Shown here: piece after piece, positions 32,362 to 44,591 of the stretch
Layout: every line of letters begins with the position of its first letter
Numbering within the stretch: the stretch's first letter is position 1
Source: Gnetum montanum
Taxonomy: Eukaryota > Streptophyta > Gnetopsida > Gnetales > Gnetaceae
NCBI GenBank assembly: GCA_015680685.1
Contig: MNCI01003374.1
Location: 124,001 to 188,000, forward strand
DNA: 64,000 nt
Reading direction: 5' to 3'
Position numbers and translations under genes: made by a program
The notes under the pieces: model-generated
Databases searched by the model: none
Told to the model about the DNA's origin: nothing
The model's input: only the letters and a program-made list of their open reading frames with translations

Positions 32362-33329
32362 TGATGAATTGTTGTTGTGTCACGCCTATGGGCCCTCTGT
32401 TGGCGTGGCCTTGTCGATGGGGCCTCGTCGATGCAGCCCTGTCTATGTGGTGTTCCCTAATCAACAGGGTTGCATTGACATAGCGTTTGTTGCGTCTATG
32501 GGGCCTCATCGATGTAGCTCTTGAAGAAAGTCTATAAATACAAGCTCATCAACCATGTTTATGGGATATTTGGTGATAGTTGTAGTAGAGCTCTTGTAGT
32601 TTTGTCATTTGATAGTTAGAATAGTTCTTTGAGTGCCTGTAGCAACAGTCAGAAAGTGTATGGATCTTTATTCAAGCACTATTGCACCTAAACACACTAG
32701 TGTGAATGGTAATAAAGATGAGCCTTTTGATCTAACCCTGTAGCACTTGGAATAGATTAAGGATTCATTTATGCATTTATTGTTTTCATTAATCATGCAA
32801 TTAATTAAGCTAAATTAGATTTCAAGTAATTAGTTAATTAATTAAGCTAAATAGACTAAACACATACGTACGACTGCTTCAAGCATAAACATGTAATCGC
32901 TTGGTAATCCCAGCAACGTTATTGCTTGGTTCACCCAATAGCATAGCACTTAATAACCCTAGCAGTGGATACGTGGGTTTAGGACATGTACGGAAAGTGG
33001 GATCAGATGCTTATGTTAGGACTAGTTAGAGATTAGTTAATTAGTTAAATCAAATTAGTTATTAAATTACTTCATTTCTCTATTTTAAGTACCAAGAACA
33101 TAGAACATAAAACATAAAATAACGAAAATCATATGCCTCAATTATACTTAACCATACCATGTGCATCACAAGTGTAATTGAGAAGACAACGAATGACTAT
33201 TAGGGCAAAGTTCACTTCTTAGAAGATTAGTGTACTAGAAGACATAGAGTCTATGGAATTCGACTGGATCGCAAATGAATGCTTTGTGATTTGTATGGTT
33301 GGGTGTAGGGGTACCTTGACTGTTCATCA
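32362..33329 (+). repeat. 5' LTR of element 1
   Basis: 968 bp. U3 carries repeated words of the type GTCGATGGGGCCTCGTCGATG. TATAAATA lies at 32533-32540. A second repeat cluster (CGCTTGGTAATCCCAGCA and relatives) lies at 32898-32967. It aligns along its length with 44592-45522. Confidence 0.9.
32533..32540 (+). promoter_or_regulatory. TATA box in the 5' LTR of element 1
   Basis: TATAAATA directly follows the CATCGATGTAGC-type U3 repeats and is matched by TATAAATA at 44734 in the 3' LTR. Confidence 0.7.
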
Positions 33330-33350
33330 TTGGTCCCATTGCCGAGGACT
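33330..33350 (+). other. Primer-binding site of element 1 (tRNA-Asp type)
   Basis: The stretch contains TGGTCCCATTGCCGAGGACT, which differs at a few bases from the tRNA-Asp-complementary TGGCGCCGTTGCCGGGGA used by Athila/Tat elements. It begins right at the LTR end. Confidence 0.75.
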
Positions 33351-33483
33351 CTTTTTGTTTGAGATGTGCACTATCTAGGTTTAGTGAACATGATTAACAT
33401 TGTTGGACGAACCCTAAGGTCAAAATCATTCTCACAAGTAATATAATCATATAAGCACACCAAAATTTTATTTGTATTGTAGA

Positions 33484-35310
33484 CTGTCTTCTTCTCATAA
33501 GTGTGATGATACTAAACCACTGGTCCCTCAAGAATGCAAGGTGGTGTATATTCATCCAGATGAGTATGTGCCTGACTTCACCTTCATCCTGCATCAGGAT
33601 GAACAATTGCAATGGCATGATATGGAAGGCAACATTGTAATACCTTCTAATCGATCTATGCTCGTGATGTTGCTTCAAACTCTTAAGAAGTTGGGCATTC
33701 AAGATCTTCATGACGAGTATTTTGTTCATGATTACGACTACTAGGACTACTGTCCCACTGAAACATAACGTAGGAGAGATCGACACTAGGAGAAGCACCA
33801 TGAGTTTGTGAAGGGAAAATAGTTCACCAATCCTTTGTTCCTACTTAAGCAAGACAACAATGAGGACCCTCCCTTTGGGGGATCTCAACATGAAAATTCT
33901 CCACCCGTTGTTACTAGTGATGGGGGTGTGGCCTTGAATCTATAGTCCACTATTAACAACCTAGGTTTAGGTAAAGATAGTAGTCAAGGCAGGGGCTTGG
34001 ATAGGCGACAAGATGATAAGAAAAATGATGAACATGGTTGTGAAAACTAAAGGGAAGTTGGCAGATACCATGATGATGGTAGTCCTCCTCCCTCTTTTCC
34101 CTCTTCATTTGCATCTTTTTCTTTCTCTTCTAGTTCTGACAAACATCGCAAAAAGAACAACTGTGATAGAGGTGAACAGTGGGACAACAAGGATGATCAC
34201 CAAGCCCACAATGATCAAAGGGGTAATAAAGGACATCATCAGAGACAATGAAATAATGATGATGATGAGCCTTTATTGGCAGCTCAGAGCATGCTAAATA
34301 TTGCAGAGGCTATAAAAATTCCAACTAGGCATGTGAAAGATAGTCGGATTAGACAACTTGACATGAATAATATTTCCAGATTTGAGGGCGGATATAATTT
34401 TGATCCACAGACACATCTTTAAGCTTTTCACGATGCTTATGCCTTACAAAATATAAAAAATGATTAGTAGAAACTAAAGCTATTTCCTAATACACTCTTC
34501 AAAGAAGTAGAAAGTTGGTACTAATTCTTAAAACTAGAATCTATTTGCCGGTTGAGTACAATGCTTGAGCTATTTAATGATAAGTATCAAATGTACTCTA
34601 GAGTGTCTAATTTGAGAAGGTAGATCCAAGGATGGAAGTAAGGAAACCATGAACCCTTGGATGCTGCCATGGGTAGATACTATTTTCTCATACATTGATG
34701 CCCTAGCTATGGTTATTCTCAATGGGAACAACTTCACCATACCATAGATGGACTGAGATTAGAAATGAGGAGAACTCTTGGGGTCTATGCCTAAGGGAGA
34801 TGATCAGAACTCAGAGCCATTAGTTTCAAAGGCTAATTGAGTAGGTAGCAAAGGAAGAAGCAAAGTTGCAAAAATATGAAAGTGTAGAGGAATACAACAA
34901 GGATCCCTCCATTAGAAAGAGGGAAGTTCGATTTTGTGATAGTGAGGAGGAATCACCTCTTGATGAGGTGGTAAATAGAAAAACCTTGCCAATCCAAAAA
35001 TCTATGTTTGAAATTTTAGCTAAGGTGGACAAAATGTGGGTTTCATTGGATGAAAAATTCTAAACTACTTTGAAAATCACCAAAGAATCATGAGAGTATA
35101 GTAGTGATCATAACCGCAAGAGGTGAGAAGAAGTTGAATGTGCCTATCAAAGGGGTAAGGGCAAGATTGCTGCAGTAGATGAAGTTGTGGAAACTGAGTC
35201 AGATGATGATGGTGGATGTGACATTTGCCAATACAAGCATCCTAAGGGATGGTTTCCCATTGTGTCACAGTTACAGGAATCTAGGGTGTATGCTCTAAAT
35301 CCATGACTAG
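33484..35310 (+). pseudogene. Gag of element 1
   Basis: Broken frames from about 33484 give VVYIHPDEYVPDFTFILHQD, a region rich in H and D, then QSMLNIAEAIKIPTRHVKDS and FEGGYNFDPQTHL, VESWY, and EVRFCDSEEESPLDEVVN. The end reads CDICQYKHPKGW, possibly a decayed zinc-binding motif. Element 2 has matching segments at 47884-49810. Gag would form the virus-like particle. Stops are frequent. Confidence 0.7.
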
Positions 35311-36019
35311 CAAGAAGCCCAACACCCAGAAGGTTGCCTTATCCTCAAGGTAATCCCAGGCAGTTCCATTAGCAACAATAGTATTATTCAAGTGGAGCAC
35401 CACCACAACTGTATGAATAATATCAATAGTGGCATCAACCACAATCATGGGGGATGCCACCACCAAGGCAATAGTACCCTTATAGGCAACTAGATCTATA
35501 TGGATATTACATTCAGCAACCTCTATCTTCATGTGACTCTTCCAATCACTTTTCTCCTTTCCAACATCACTACCACCCTCTCGAATACTACAAAACTCAT
35601 TCTCCATATTCTAGGAGGGATGCCACATTTTATCCTTATCCTCCTCCTATTTTTGCATTTGTTCCTCAATTGTTAACCTAACTACCACCTACTCCATCTA
35701 TGCAAGATGAACTTTTAGCCTAGTTGTAGCAACGTAACACTACCAAGGTCATCAATCTACAACTGATTCATCAACTAAGGGGTTCGGAACCTCATGCTTG
35801 TAAAAGATCATTCTTTTAACCTAATAGCCCTACTAAGCCTTCACAAACTCAGGTGGCTAACCATCCTACCCCTACTTCATCATCTACAAACCATTCCATT
35901 GGGTTTCCTTCAAAACAAATGCTGCCCAATATCCATACTATTATGCTCACCCATGCCATATTTGATTGGATCTAGGCCAGCAACCTTCTCAGGAAATTAG
36001 CTAAACTTGGGAGTCCTCT

Positions 36020-36580
36020 TATCTATCTATAGATTGTTGGAAATGAACCATGTAAGGATTTTCTTGATTCAGGTTTTGCTGTGAACTTGTTGTCTCATGA
36101 GATGTATATTGCCTAAAACCTACCACCTCTCAAGAAGAGTAATATAAGATTGGAATTGGTAGACCAGTCCATCATTGTTCCATTGGGACTAGTCAAAGAT
36201 ATTATAACCACTATTTGTGGGTGGTCTTATCCTACTGATTTCCTAGTAAGCAAGGTTGAAAACTGCAAGGGGAACTTTCAAATCATTATGGAAAGGGCAT
36301 GGTTAAGCATTGTTGATGCAAGAATGGGCATAAGAGATCTTTCTTGGGAGATATCTAAAGAAAATGCATTTGGAAAGATTGAGAAGAGATGAGTTCCATG
36401 CATCACGTACAACGATACAGGGTGTATTGCGTGCCAAAGCTCTAGTCCATTAAACAAGCATCTATTTCTGCATTCAAGTAGTGTGAACATGAGGTAGATA
36501 TTCAAAGGTGTTTGTATGCAACAACCACAAAACAAGAGGGCACCTAGTGGCTGACTGCTAATTCTAACAGTAGCACAATG
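36020..36580 (+). pseudogene. Aspartic protease of element 1
   Basis: CKDFLDSGFAVNLLSHEMY carries the DSG catalytic triplet. LELVDQSIIVPLGLVKDI and NFQIIMERAWLSIVDARMG follow, as in Athila-type proteases (L.LAD.S...P.G.V.DV, then ILGR.FL...). The frame is broken at the start and after 36390. Confidence 0.8.
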
Positions 36581-36879
36581 TGCATGAAACTTACTGAGAG
36601 CCTAACATGCACTTATGTCGTAGCCATGGATAAACTAGAGAAAGTTCATTACTAACTCTTTGATGATGAAAATGATGGCACCAATTGGGAAGAGTTGGAG
36701 ATCCCTGAGAATTTTAAACAAGAGCCCTTAAAGTTGAGAACTCTACTTGCTAGCCTAGAATATGCATTCTTAAAAAATGGCAAGGTGGTTATATTGAATG
36801 CCAAACTTGCTCCTAAGTAGAAAGCAACAATGTTGAAAGCTGTCAACAAATGACCAATAGCCTTTGCTTGGTCATATCA

Positions 36880-37570
36880 TGAACTCAGTGGAATTGATCC
36901 ACGGATATGCCAGCATCGCATTTACATTGATTTGTCCATGAAGCCATGGAGGCAACCACAATGGCAGTTGAACCCAAATTTGAAGCAAATTGTCAAAGAG
37001 GAGATTGAGCAACTCCTTAAGGTGAGGTTCATCTACCCCATTGCAAATAGCGAGTGGATCAGCCCACCCGTTATAGTGCCAAAGAGAGGTGGTAAATGAA
37101 GGATTTGTATCGACTTTAGGCTATTAAACATTGCAACGTTCAAAGATAATTTTCTATTGTCATTTGTTGATCAAGCGTTGGACACCATAATTGGGCATTG
37201 CTATTATAGTTTTTTGGATGGTTATAGTGGTTATAACCAAATCTTGAGAGCACCAGATGATCAAGCCAAAACAAAATTCACAAGTTTCTAGGGGAATTTT
37301 ATATATCACAAGATGTTTTTTGGTTTGTGTAATGCTTATGCCACTTTTCAACATCTGGTCTTAAGTATCCTTCAACACCAAATAAGTAGTAGAGTAGAAG
37401 TCTTCATGGATGACTTCTCCACTTATGGTGCTACATTCGAGCAAGCCTTGGACTACCTTGAGCAAGTACTAAAAATGTGTGTGGAGACAAATATGCATCT
37501 TAATTGGCAAAAGAGCCATCTCATGGTTTAAGAGGACATTATATTGGAACATCGAATTTCATAGGAAGGG
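36880..37570 (+). pseudogene. Reverse transcriptase of element 1
   Basis: EEIEQLLKVRFIYPIANSEW, ICIDFRLLN (first catalytic Asp), YYSFLDGYSGYNQI, FFGLCNAYATFQ and VEVFMDDFSTYGATFEQALD (catalytic MDD) are all in order. The DDFS(V/T)(Y/F)G form is typical of Athila-like elements. Several stops; the longest open part is 37313-37531. Confidence 0.88.
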
Positions 37571-37599
37571 ATCTAGGTAGACCTTGAAAAGATAAGGAT

Positions 37600-38160
37600 C
37601 ATCCAAGGAATCACTCACCAACTAGAAACCGTGAAAGATGTTCGGTCATTTCTTGGACACACTGGTTACTACTGGTAATTCATAGAGAATTTCTCTAAGA
37701 TTGTGAAACTATTGGTTGAGTTGACAAAGAAATATGTTTCCTTCATCTGGACTAAGGAATGTGAAAATGCATTCTAGAGCCTCAAATAAAAGCTCGTAGA
37801 GACTCTAATTCTATGAGCACTTAACTGATTTAGACCATTCCATATTATGATGGATGCATCTAACTATGCCTTGGGAGCTATGCTTATGTAATTGGATGAT
37901 AATAAATGTCCATGTTACATTCCTTGTCCAAGTCAAAGCATTATAGATGCACAATTGAATTACACTACCATGGAGAAAGAATTGATGGTAGTGTTTGTGC
38001 ACATTGATCACAATGTAATTTGCTTCCTCATGAACAAGCCAATGGTGAGTCATGTTATATGGTGGCTGGTGATCTTGTAAGAATTCGATCTTACAATGGT
38101 AGATCAAAAGGAAACTGAGAATGTGTTTGTTGATCACTTGTCTTGGTTATGATGGGATAA
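37600..38160 (+). pseudogene. RNase H of element 1
   Basis: After the VRSFLGHTGYY connection region come FHIMMDASNYALGAML (catalytic Asp in MDASNYA) and LNYTTMEKELMVVF (catalytic Glu). The tether ends EFDLTMVDQKETENVFVDHL. About 20 codons present in element 2 (around LEKFRHYVLGYK) are missing here. Confidence 0.8.
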
Positions 38161-38179
38161 CAAAGAGGAGGAGAGTCTA

Positions 38180-39540
38180 CTCTCTGACCAATTTCCTGAT
38201 GAGCTTCTCTTTGCTATTGTAATAAATGAACAAATGACCATAGAACCAAAATGGTATGATGGAATTCTCACTTATCTTCTCACTCAAGAGATGCCATAAG
38301 ATTTGGACTATAGGAAGAAACAATAGTTTCTTCATTAGGCGAAGCACTTCATGGAAATCAATAGGCACATTTACAAGGTGTGTGCCAATGGCCTAGTTCG
38401 CTAGTGTGTACCTAATGCAGATCAATTGTGTGTTCTCCAGAACACTCATGAAGGTCCTTGTGGGGGCCACTATGCTGGGAGATGTACAACCATAAAATTC
38501 CTGATGGCAGGATACTATTGGTCCACAATCTTTAGGGATGCCCACCAATTTGTCTGATCCTGTGAGCACTATCAATGAAATGGTGAGATAACTACATGAA
38601 TGGAAGGTCCTCAATAGTGGATTAAACCATTAGAACCCTTTGATATGTGGGCATAGATTTCATTGGTTCCATCACATCCATGTCCAATGGGAAGGCATAT
38701 ATAATCGTTGTCGTTGACTAATGTATCAAATGGCAGAAGCAACAACCGTCACCGATTGTACATCATCCACTATTGCTTGATTTGTATAAAAAAATGTTGT
38801 CAATACATTTGGGGTGTCATGTGCATTGATTTCTAACAACAAAACCCATTTTATGGGTGTCACTTTTTGAAAAATCATGCAATGCTTGGGGGTTGAACAT
38901 AAATTAACAACATCCTATCACCCCTAAGCTAATGATCAAGCAAAAGTGACTAACAAGGAGATCACAAAGATTCTAACAAGAACTATTAGAAAATATAAGA
39001 TAGACTGGAGCACAAAATGAAATGATGCCCTTTGGGCCTACTGCTCAACGTGGAAGCTCCCTATTAGCTACTCTCCTTACAAGTTAGTATATGGAAAATT
39101 TCTAATGCTTCGAATCCAATTTCAGCATCGTACACTCTCAATAGCCTCTGACTTGGATCTTAACCTAAGTCTGGCACAAAAAGAAAGATTGATCAACCTC
39201 AATGTGCTAGATAAAAATTGATTGGTAGCCCAGTCTTTGAATGAAGTGCACAGGGCATTTAACAAATAATGTCATGATCTTAGAATACGGAAAGTGAAAT
39301 TTCAACTGGGAGATATGGTTCTCTATTGGAATCCACACATGATCAAATTCCAAACTTTGTGGGAAGGGCCTTATATAATTGATGAAACCTTTCCTTCTGG
39401 GGCCATGATCATATAAAAACTTGAAAGTTCAAACAAAAAGTAGTTGGTCAACATCCAACAAATAAGGCCTTTGCATGAGCCAAAGCAAGCGAGTGCAACA
39501 AATACCTTAATGGATGGGCAACCATGCTTAATTTTTTAGA
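38180..39540 (+). pseudogene. Integrase of element 1
   Basis: The zinc finger THEGPCGGHYAGR ... SCEHYQ is followed by a degraded core (weak matches to the catalytic Asp regions) and the C-terminal segment KVKFQLGDMVLYWNPHMIKF, LWEGPYII and IRPLHEP. Frames are heavily broken. Confidence 0.75.
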
Positions 39541-41090
39541 TCTCCTCCTTCGAACTTAGTTGTAGGGAAGATGGCCATTTGTGCTAACCATATATGTGGC
39601 TCCTTAGTTTTTTTATTTTTTGTTTTACACATTTTTTTCTTTGTAATTTATTTGTTTTACACCTTTTCATTTTAAATATTTTTCCTATTTTACACTAATT
39701 TTTTTTACACCATCGTTAGTACATTTAAATCTTTGTCAAATATTCTACACTTTATTAAATATTTTACTTTATTTTTAGTATGATTTTCTAATTTTTGCTA
39801 ATAAAGGTGCTTTGTGCCAATAGGACATAGTGTTGCTCTAGATGTTACTAATGGTGGTTTATGCTTAATGTTTTGTTTGCTAATGTTTGGTTTTTGTTTC
39901 TGAATTTTTGTACTAATGGCTAAGTCATGGTTTTCTTTTTCATGGAACAGGTAGTGAATCCACGACATCCACCCATCCACAAAATCTATGGTTTTCCTTA
40001 TTTTGAAAGTTTGAGGTCATTTTATTAAATAAACTTTTAATAAATTTGTGACCTTGGTAGTTTCCAGAATTGGGAAGGATTTAAAGGTTTTCATAAGATG
40101 TGACTTCCAAAGGACTCAATACTCTTTGCACTCTTCTACTTTCTCGAGTGCATGAGTGTTTTTATAGACTTCTTACTATTTCATGTTGACCACTAATAGG
40201 AAGTTGAATAAAGTCTTTGCATGGTGTGGTTCCCATCCAAAAAGAAAAAAATAATAATGAAAAAAATATGATGGGAATTCAAAGCACATTCCTTAGACAA
40301 ATAAATGGGCTACAAGCACTTGTTATGGGACTAGGAAGACATGTTACCCATGCTTGAAGGTTGCCTCTAACTAAGGCCCTCTCTAACTTCCTGCTTCTCT
40401 TTTCTTCTCTGTATGGAATGGTGGTTGTTTTGTGGGAGCACTATTGTGTCTTGAGGGGGTGGATTGGTCTTAGAGTGGCAATGTGAAGTATCTGAATGTG
40501 GTTGATTTTGGTTTGGACTGAGGATGGATCTTCTTAGGTCATTTAAACACAAATCCACAAGGGACTTCTTATGACCTCAATTCAGAATTCCATTCCAACT
40601 TCTCCATCATCTATCTATGCTACTTGTAACTTACCTCACTATCAGTGTCCATGTTCTTGATTCAGTGTCTTTGTTTAATGTATTTGAATTCTTGGTCAAA
40701 CTCTTATGGGTTTTGGTCCTTAACTTCCATCAACCATTAATTGCCTATGGGGTCGACGATCTCCTTAGGTTGAGGTTATACAAGGGAAAACAAGGTATGT
40801 GTCTACTATGGGGAGGATCCACTTACATATCTCTTGGTTGGGTTCATTAAGCACCTTATCCTTAGACATTATTGCAAATATAATCTTTCATACATCCATC
40901 GTCTACATCAAACCATGTGCTCCTTTACATATTTTATTATATACACACATGCACCATTAATTTTTTTAGCTTTTTAGCTTTCAAAGACCCTCTTTAATGA
41001 TTTCATCATATTCTTGGCTTTTCTAGAACTCCAGGGACTCTAAATTTATTCAAAAATTCATTGTATTTTTCTAAATATTCACAATTGAAG
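39541..41090 (+). other. Non-coding stretch between integrase and third ORF, element 1
   Basis: T-rich sequence with no supported ORF. It aligns piecewise with 54080-55570 in element 2 (for example TTCCCATCCAAAAA and GGGAATTCAAAGCACA), so the length and content are conserved features of the family. Confidence 0.6.
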
Positions 41091-41344
41091 ATTTTGTTTA
41101 TGGACCTCGTATATAGGGCCCCATTGATGGACCTGATATGTATACGAGGCCTTGTATACATGGCCCCATTGATGTAGTGGAAAGAATAGTATAAATGTGT
41201 GACCCCTTAGAAATTTTTACATTTGCTCACAAACACCAAGGGAGTTTTTCAAATTTTTAGAGCCTAGAACATTCTAGAGCCCATAACGTCCTAACCATTT
41301 ATCCAAATCACTTTGCTATTCAACCTTGTAGCTACCAAAGGTAA
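41091..41344 (+). promoter_or_regulatory. Putative internal promoter and 5' splice site of element 1
   Basis: U3-like words (GGCCCCATTGATG twice, GTATACGAGGCC) are followed by TATAAAT at 41190-41196. The donor-like CAAAG/GTAAGC lies at 41340/41341. Element 2 has the same order at 55573-55815, with TATA-to-donor distances of about 150 and 154 bp. The role is inferred; transcripts were not seen. Confidence 0.5.
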
Positions 41345-41644
41345 GCTCTTAGTTGTGGGGGCCACAAATGTGCTATTTTTGATAGAAATATTTTCATCTT
41401 TTTTCTAACTCCCACAAAGGTTTAACTAAGAAATCAACATTTGAACACCAAATTACAGAAGTTAAACCCTTCCAAAGTGCTCCGGTGACACTTATAATGA
41501 AAATTAATTAATAAAATAAGAATAAAATAATTAATCTTCTATAGTCCAACCTTAGCCAAGTGTAACTAACTAACGAGATAAGGTACTCAAATATTCAAAG
41601 TCACATGTTATAATTACTAATCTATGGATGTGTCATGACTGTAG
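41341..41644 (+). other. Putative leader intron before the third ORF, element 1
   Basis: 304 bp from GTAAGC to an AG at 41643-41644. The matching segment in element 2 is 302 bp, from GTGAGC to TTACAG just before ATG. The equal length in two diverged copies supports a spliced leader. Confidence 0.45.
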
Positions 41645-44400
41645 ATTACACTGAAAAAGAAGCACATGCAGGAAGGAGGACTATCTCAACAAAGGGAGAA
41701 ATGGCCAAGAATGGGAAGGTGCCTAGAACAAGCCTAGGAAGAATTTCTTACAACCCATGCCATGGGTTCTCTTAAGGAAGAGGCTAGGGTGGAATCTATT
41801 CATCAAATTCAAGAACCACCAGCAGTAATAGAACATTCCCATCAGGATGAGGCACTAACTCAACAATCAAACCTTGAGGTGACCTTGATAGAAGCTTGCC
41901 TATATCAAATCAGATCAAGGGAGGTCTAAAAAATAGTGCTTTAGGAGTTAAAATTTGGCCCCTTCCTAGAGCAAGCACTTAAAGAAGTACAGGACTAACT
42001 AAAGACCTCTCCCATGTGGCTAATTATCACTTCCACTAGAGAGTGGTATATGGGAGAGACATTCTTATTTTGGAACAACAAACAAGCCAGTTCAATGGTT
42101 AAAATCAAGGACATCTCAGTGTCCTACTCACTGTAGGCCATTGCTAAAGTGCTTGGGTTGCTAGATATAGGGGTGAATCTTGTTGAGACTCCAATGTTGG
42201 TAGACCCTAGCATCAAATAGGAATGGATGCGATAGTGCTATGGTATCAACCTCAAGGAGTTTTGCATTCTTACACTAGTAGAAAGGATCTACTACAAGAT
42301 TGTGGCCTTCTACTTAAAGCCTACACTGATCTATTTAGAGATGGAGAAGTGATTTAAAGAAAATGAATGTGGAAGAAAGACACTCCCCTTTCCATGCCTC
42401 ATTACATAACTCTATCAAAGTGGAGGGATATTTCGTTATATAAATGATGCTATCAGGCATGATCCAATTGCTAATTAGATGGAGATGATGAAAGGAAAAA
42501 TGCCTATAATGACCATTCAAGAAGAGGAGTAGCAGCCACAACCTCCACATGCCACTTAAAAAACTATGTCAAACATCATTGAAATAGCCTAATGGTTGCA
42601 CAAATATTAAAAATGGCTCTTCAGCGAACAAGAGTGACAAGTAGGCATGAGTGGTGGGGATCCATCTATGTACCAACTAACGATGAGTCACCTAAATGAG
42701 GTGGCCCAAATAGTTAGCCTGATGGGGGAAGGTGGATCTATTTTCTTGGCCCAACGAATGTAGTTGTTTGCAAGGTTGAGTCCTAATGCTAGAGAGGTTA
42801 TGATATCTTTTGCAAAATAACAACCACTCCCAAAAATCTCTAGGAATGCCATGACCTTCTCGATGCACTTAGAGGAAGGCAAGGAACCAATAGTATTGAT
42901 GATGTTGCACCAAGGGCAGGAGACAACAATAGAGGTGGTTGTTGATAGAATTGTCAAAAAACTCAATGCACTTATGGTGTTTGTACTAGACATCATTGCA
43001 CTCAAAGATGTGTATACATTTGCAAGAATCATAAGTAGCAAAGTAAGCACAACCTAACATGAAGAATTGTTGGATTGGATGGTGGGAACTGGGCGACTAC
43101 TTCCAGATGTCTTTGATCTTCTGAATAGTATTGCTGCAACCTAGTTGAAGTTGCTAGAGGTAAGGGGAAAAACATCATCTTGGAAGAGAAACTTGAAACA
43201 ACCAAGTATTTGAATGAACACTTAGTTGTTAAAGTTACTAAATCAAGAATCCAAATTACCGACCCTACATTTCTCAACCATCATTGACAAAAGATGAAGC
43301 TCTTGAATGGCACAAAATTCATAAGGCCTTGGATTTGACCTACTAGGAGAATGTGCAACTGATTGTAGAAAACCATCACCTATGAAATGTTGATGAGCAT
43401 AAACAAAAATTGATCGACTTTATCCATAAACAAGAGCAATGAGCTAGAGTGAACATAGAGCTAAGGAGATTGGTAGTTGAAAATAGAAACCTCTTCATGG
43501 AGGAGATTCATACCCTTCGCTACAAGACTGCAATAGAGGTAGTCACTTGGAAATCAGAGGCTCTCAAATATGAGAGAGTCAAAGATCATTACAAAGATCA
43601 GGTCGGTCTATAGAAAGAAGTTAATGAAAAGCACATCTAGTTGGCGAAGGCAAAAGTAAATAAAACCTTCCAGCAACTCTAGCAAGGAAGAGAAGTTTGA
43701 CAACCTATTGTTGATGGGATATATGCTTACAATAAGGTAGAAATACACATGAAGGAGTTGTAGATTGAGGAGATGAAAAAATATATGGAACTTGCTAATC
43801 TCTGATATGCAAATTTGGCTATGTTGACTGCCAAAAAGCTACAGTTAAAATTGGAGAAGCAAGTGGCCAGCTTGTACTTGTTGTACGAGGCTGAGTTCAA
43901 GCATCATAAGGACACCAAGCAAAAGCTTGCAGTGGTAAATGTAGAACTTGAGGTTCTCAAGGGTAAACACATTGATTAGAGATCTATTGTTGAGAACTTA
44001 GCCAAAAGGATGAATGACTACCAGGAGTTATAAAACATAGGCAGGGCATGCAATGTTGAATGTAAACAATTCACTGCTTGGTTTGTCAACATTAAGAAGT
44101 TATTATTAGTAATGCCCTATTTGTGAGATATACCCATTCTAGCCCACATTGGTGATGCTGTGTGGACTATGAATGATCCTTAAAGTAAGAAGGAGAAGAT
44201 GAAGGCATTACTAGATACCTTTTTCCTTCCACTAGAGGTTGTAGCCATAGTAGAATAGCCACAACTGCCTCAACCACCACACATACCCATAGCCAACGAA
44301 GGTCCTTCAAAACCTTAAGAACCTCCACCACCTAGGACTATCTAACCTTCACAACTGCCTTCATGCCATTAGAGGATGTGCTATCTAGTTTTGAGTAGTC
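41645..44400 (+). pseudogene. Third ORF (env-position) of element 1
   Basis: Matches the third ORF of element 2 over about 2.7 kb but is full of stops, and the ATG is ATT here. Readable parts: ETFLFWNN, MVKIKDISVSYSL, a middle part with TFSMHLEEGKEPIVLMMLHQ, and a long E/K/L-rich region (about 43370-44100) of coiled-coil character. Its position after integrase is that of the env-like ORF in Athila elements, but I see no signal peptide or transmembrane segment, so its role is unknown. Confidence 0.65.
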
Positions 44401-44581
44401 ATGTCATGGTGTTCAATTTTGTGTCATGAACACCATAATTTTTTGTAATCTTGTTGATTTGTACACTTGGGCATTAGTTTTGTCAAGTTAGTTAAGTATG
44501 TTAAGAGTTAGTCAATAATTGCATAGCTTTCCAATTTTGTACAATTTTGTAAAGGAACTCGAGGATGAGTTTTCATTTAGT

Positions 44582-44591
44582 CATGGGGGTA
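44582..44591 (+). other. G-rich tract before the 3' LTR of element 1
   Basis: CATGGGGGTA abuts the LTR start TGATGAATT and is the best candidate for the polypurine tract, though short and weak. Confidence 0.45.

Noticed and set aside
33394-33801. 135-codon minus-strand ORF.
   Set aside because: It is antisense to the gag N-terminal region of element 1, which aligns with element 2 on the + strand.
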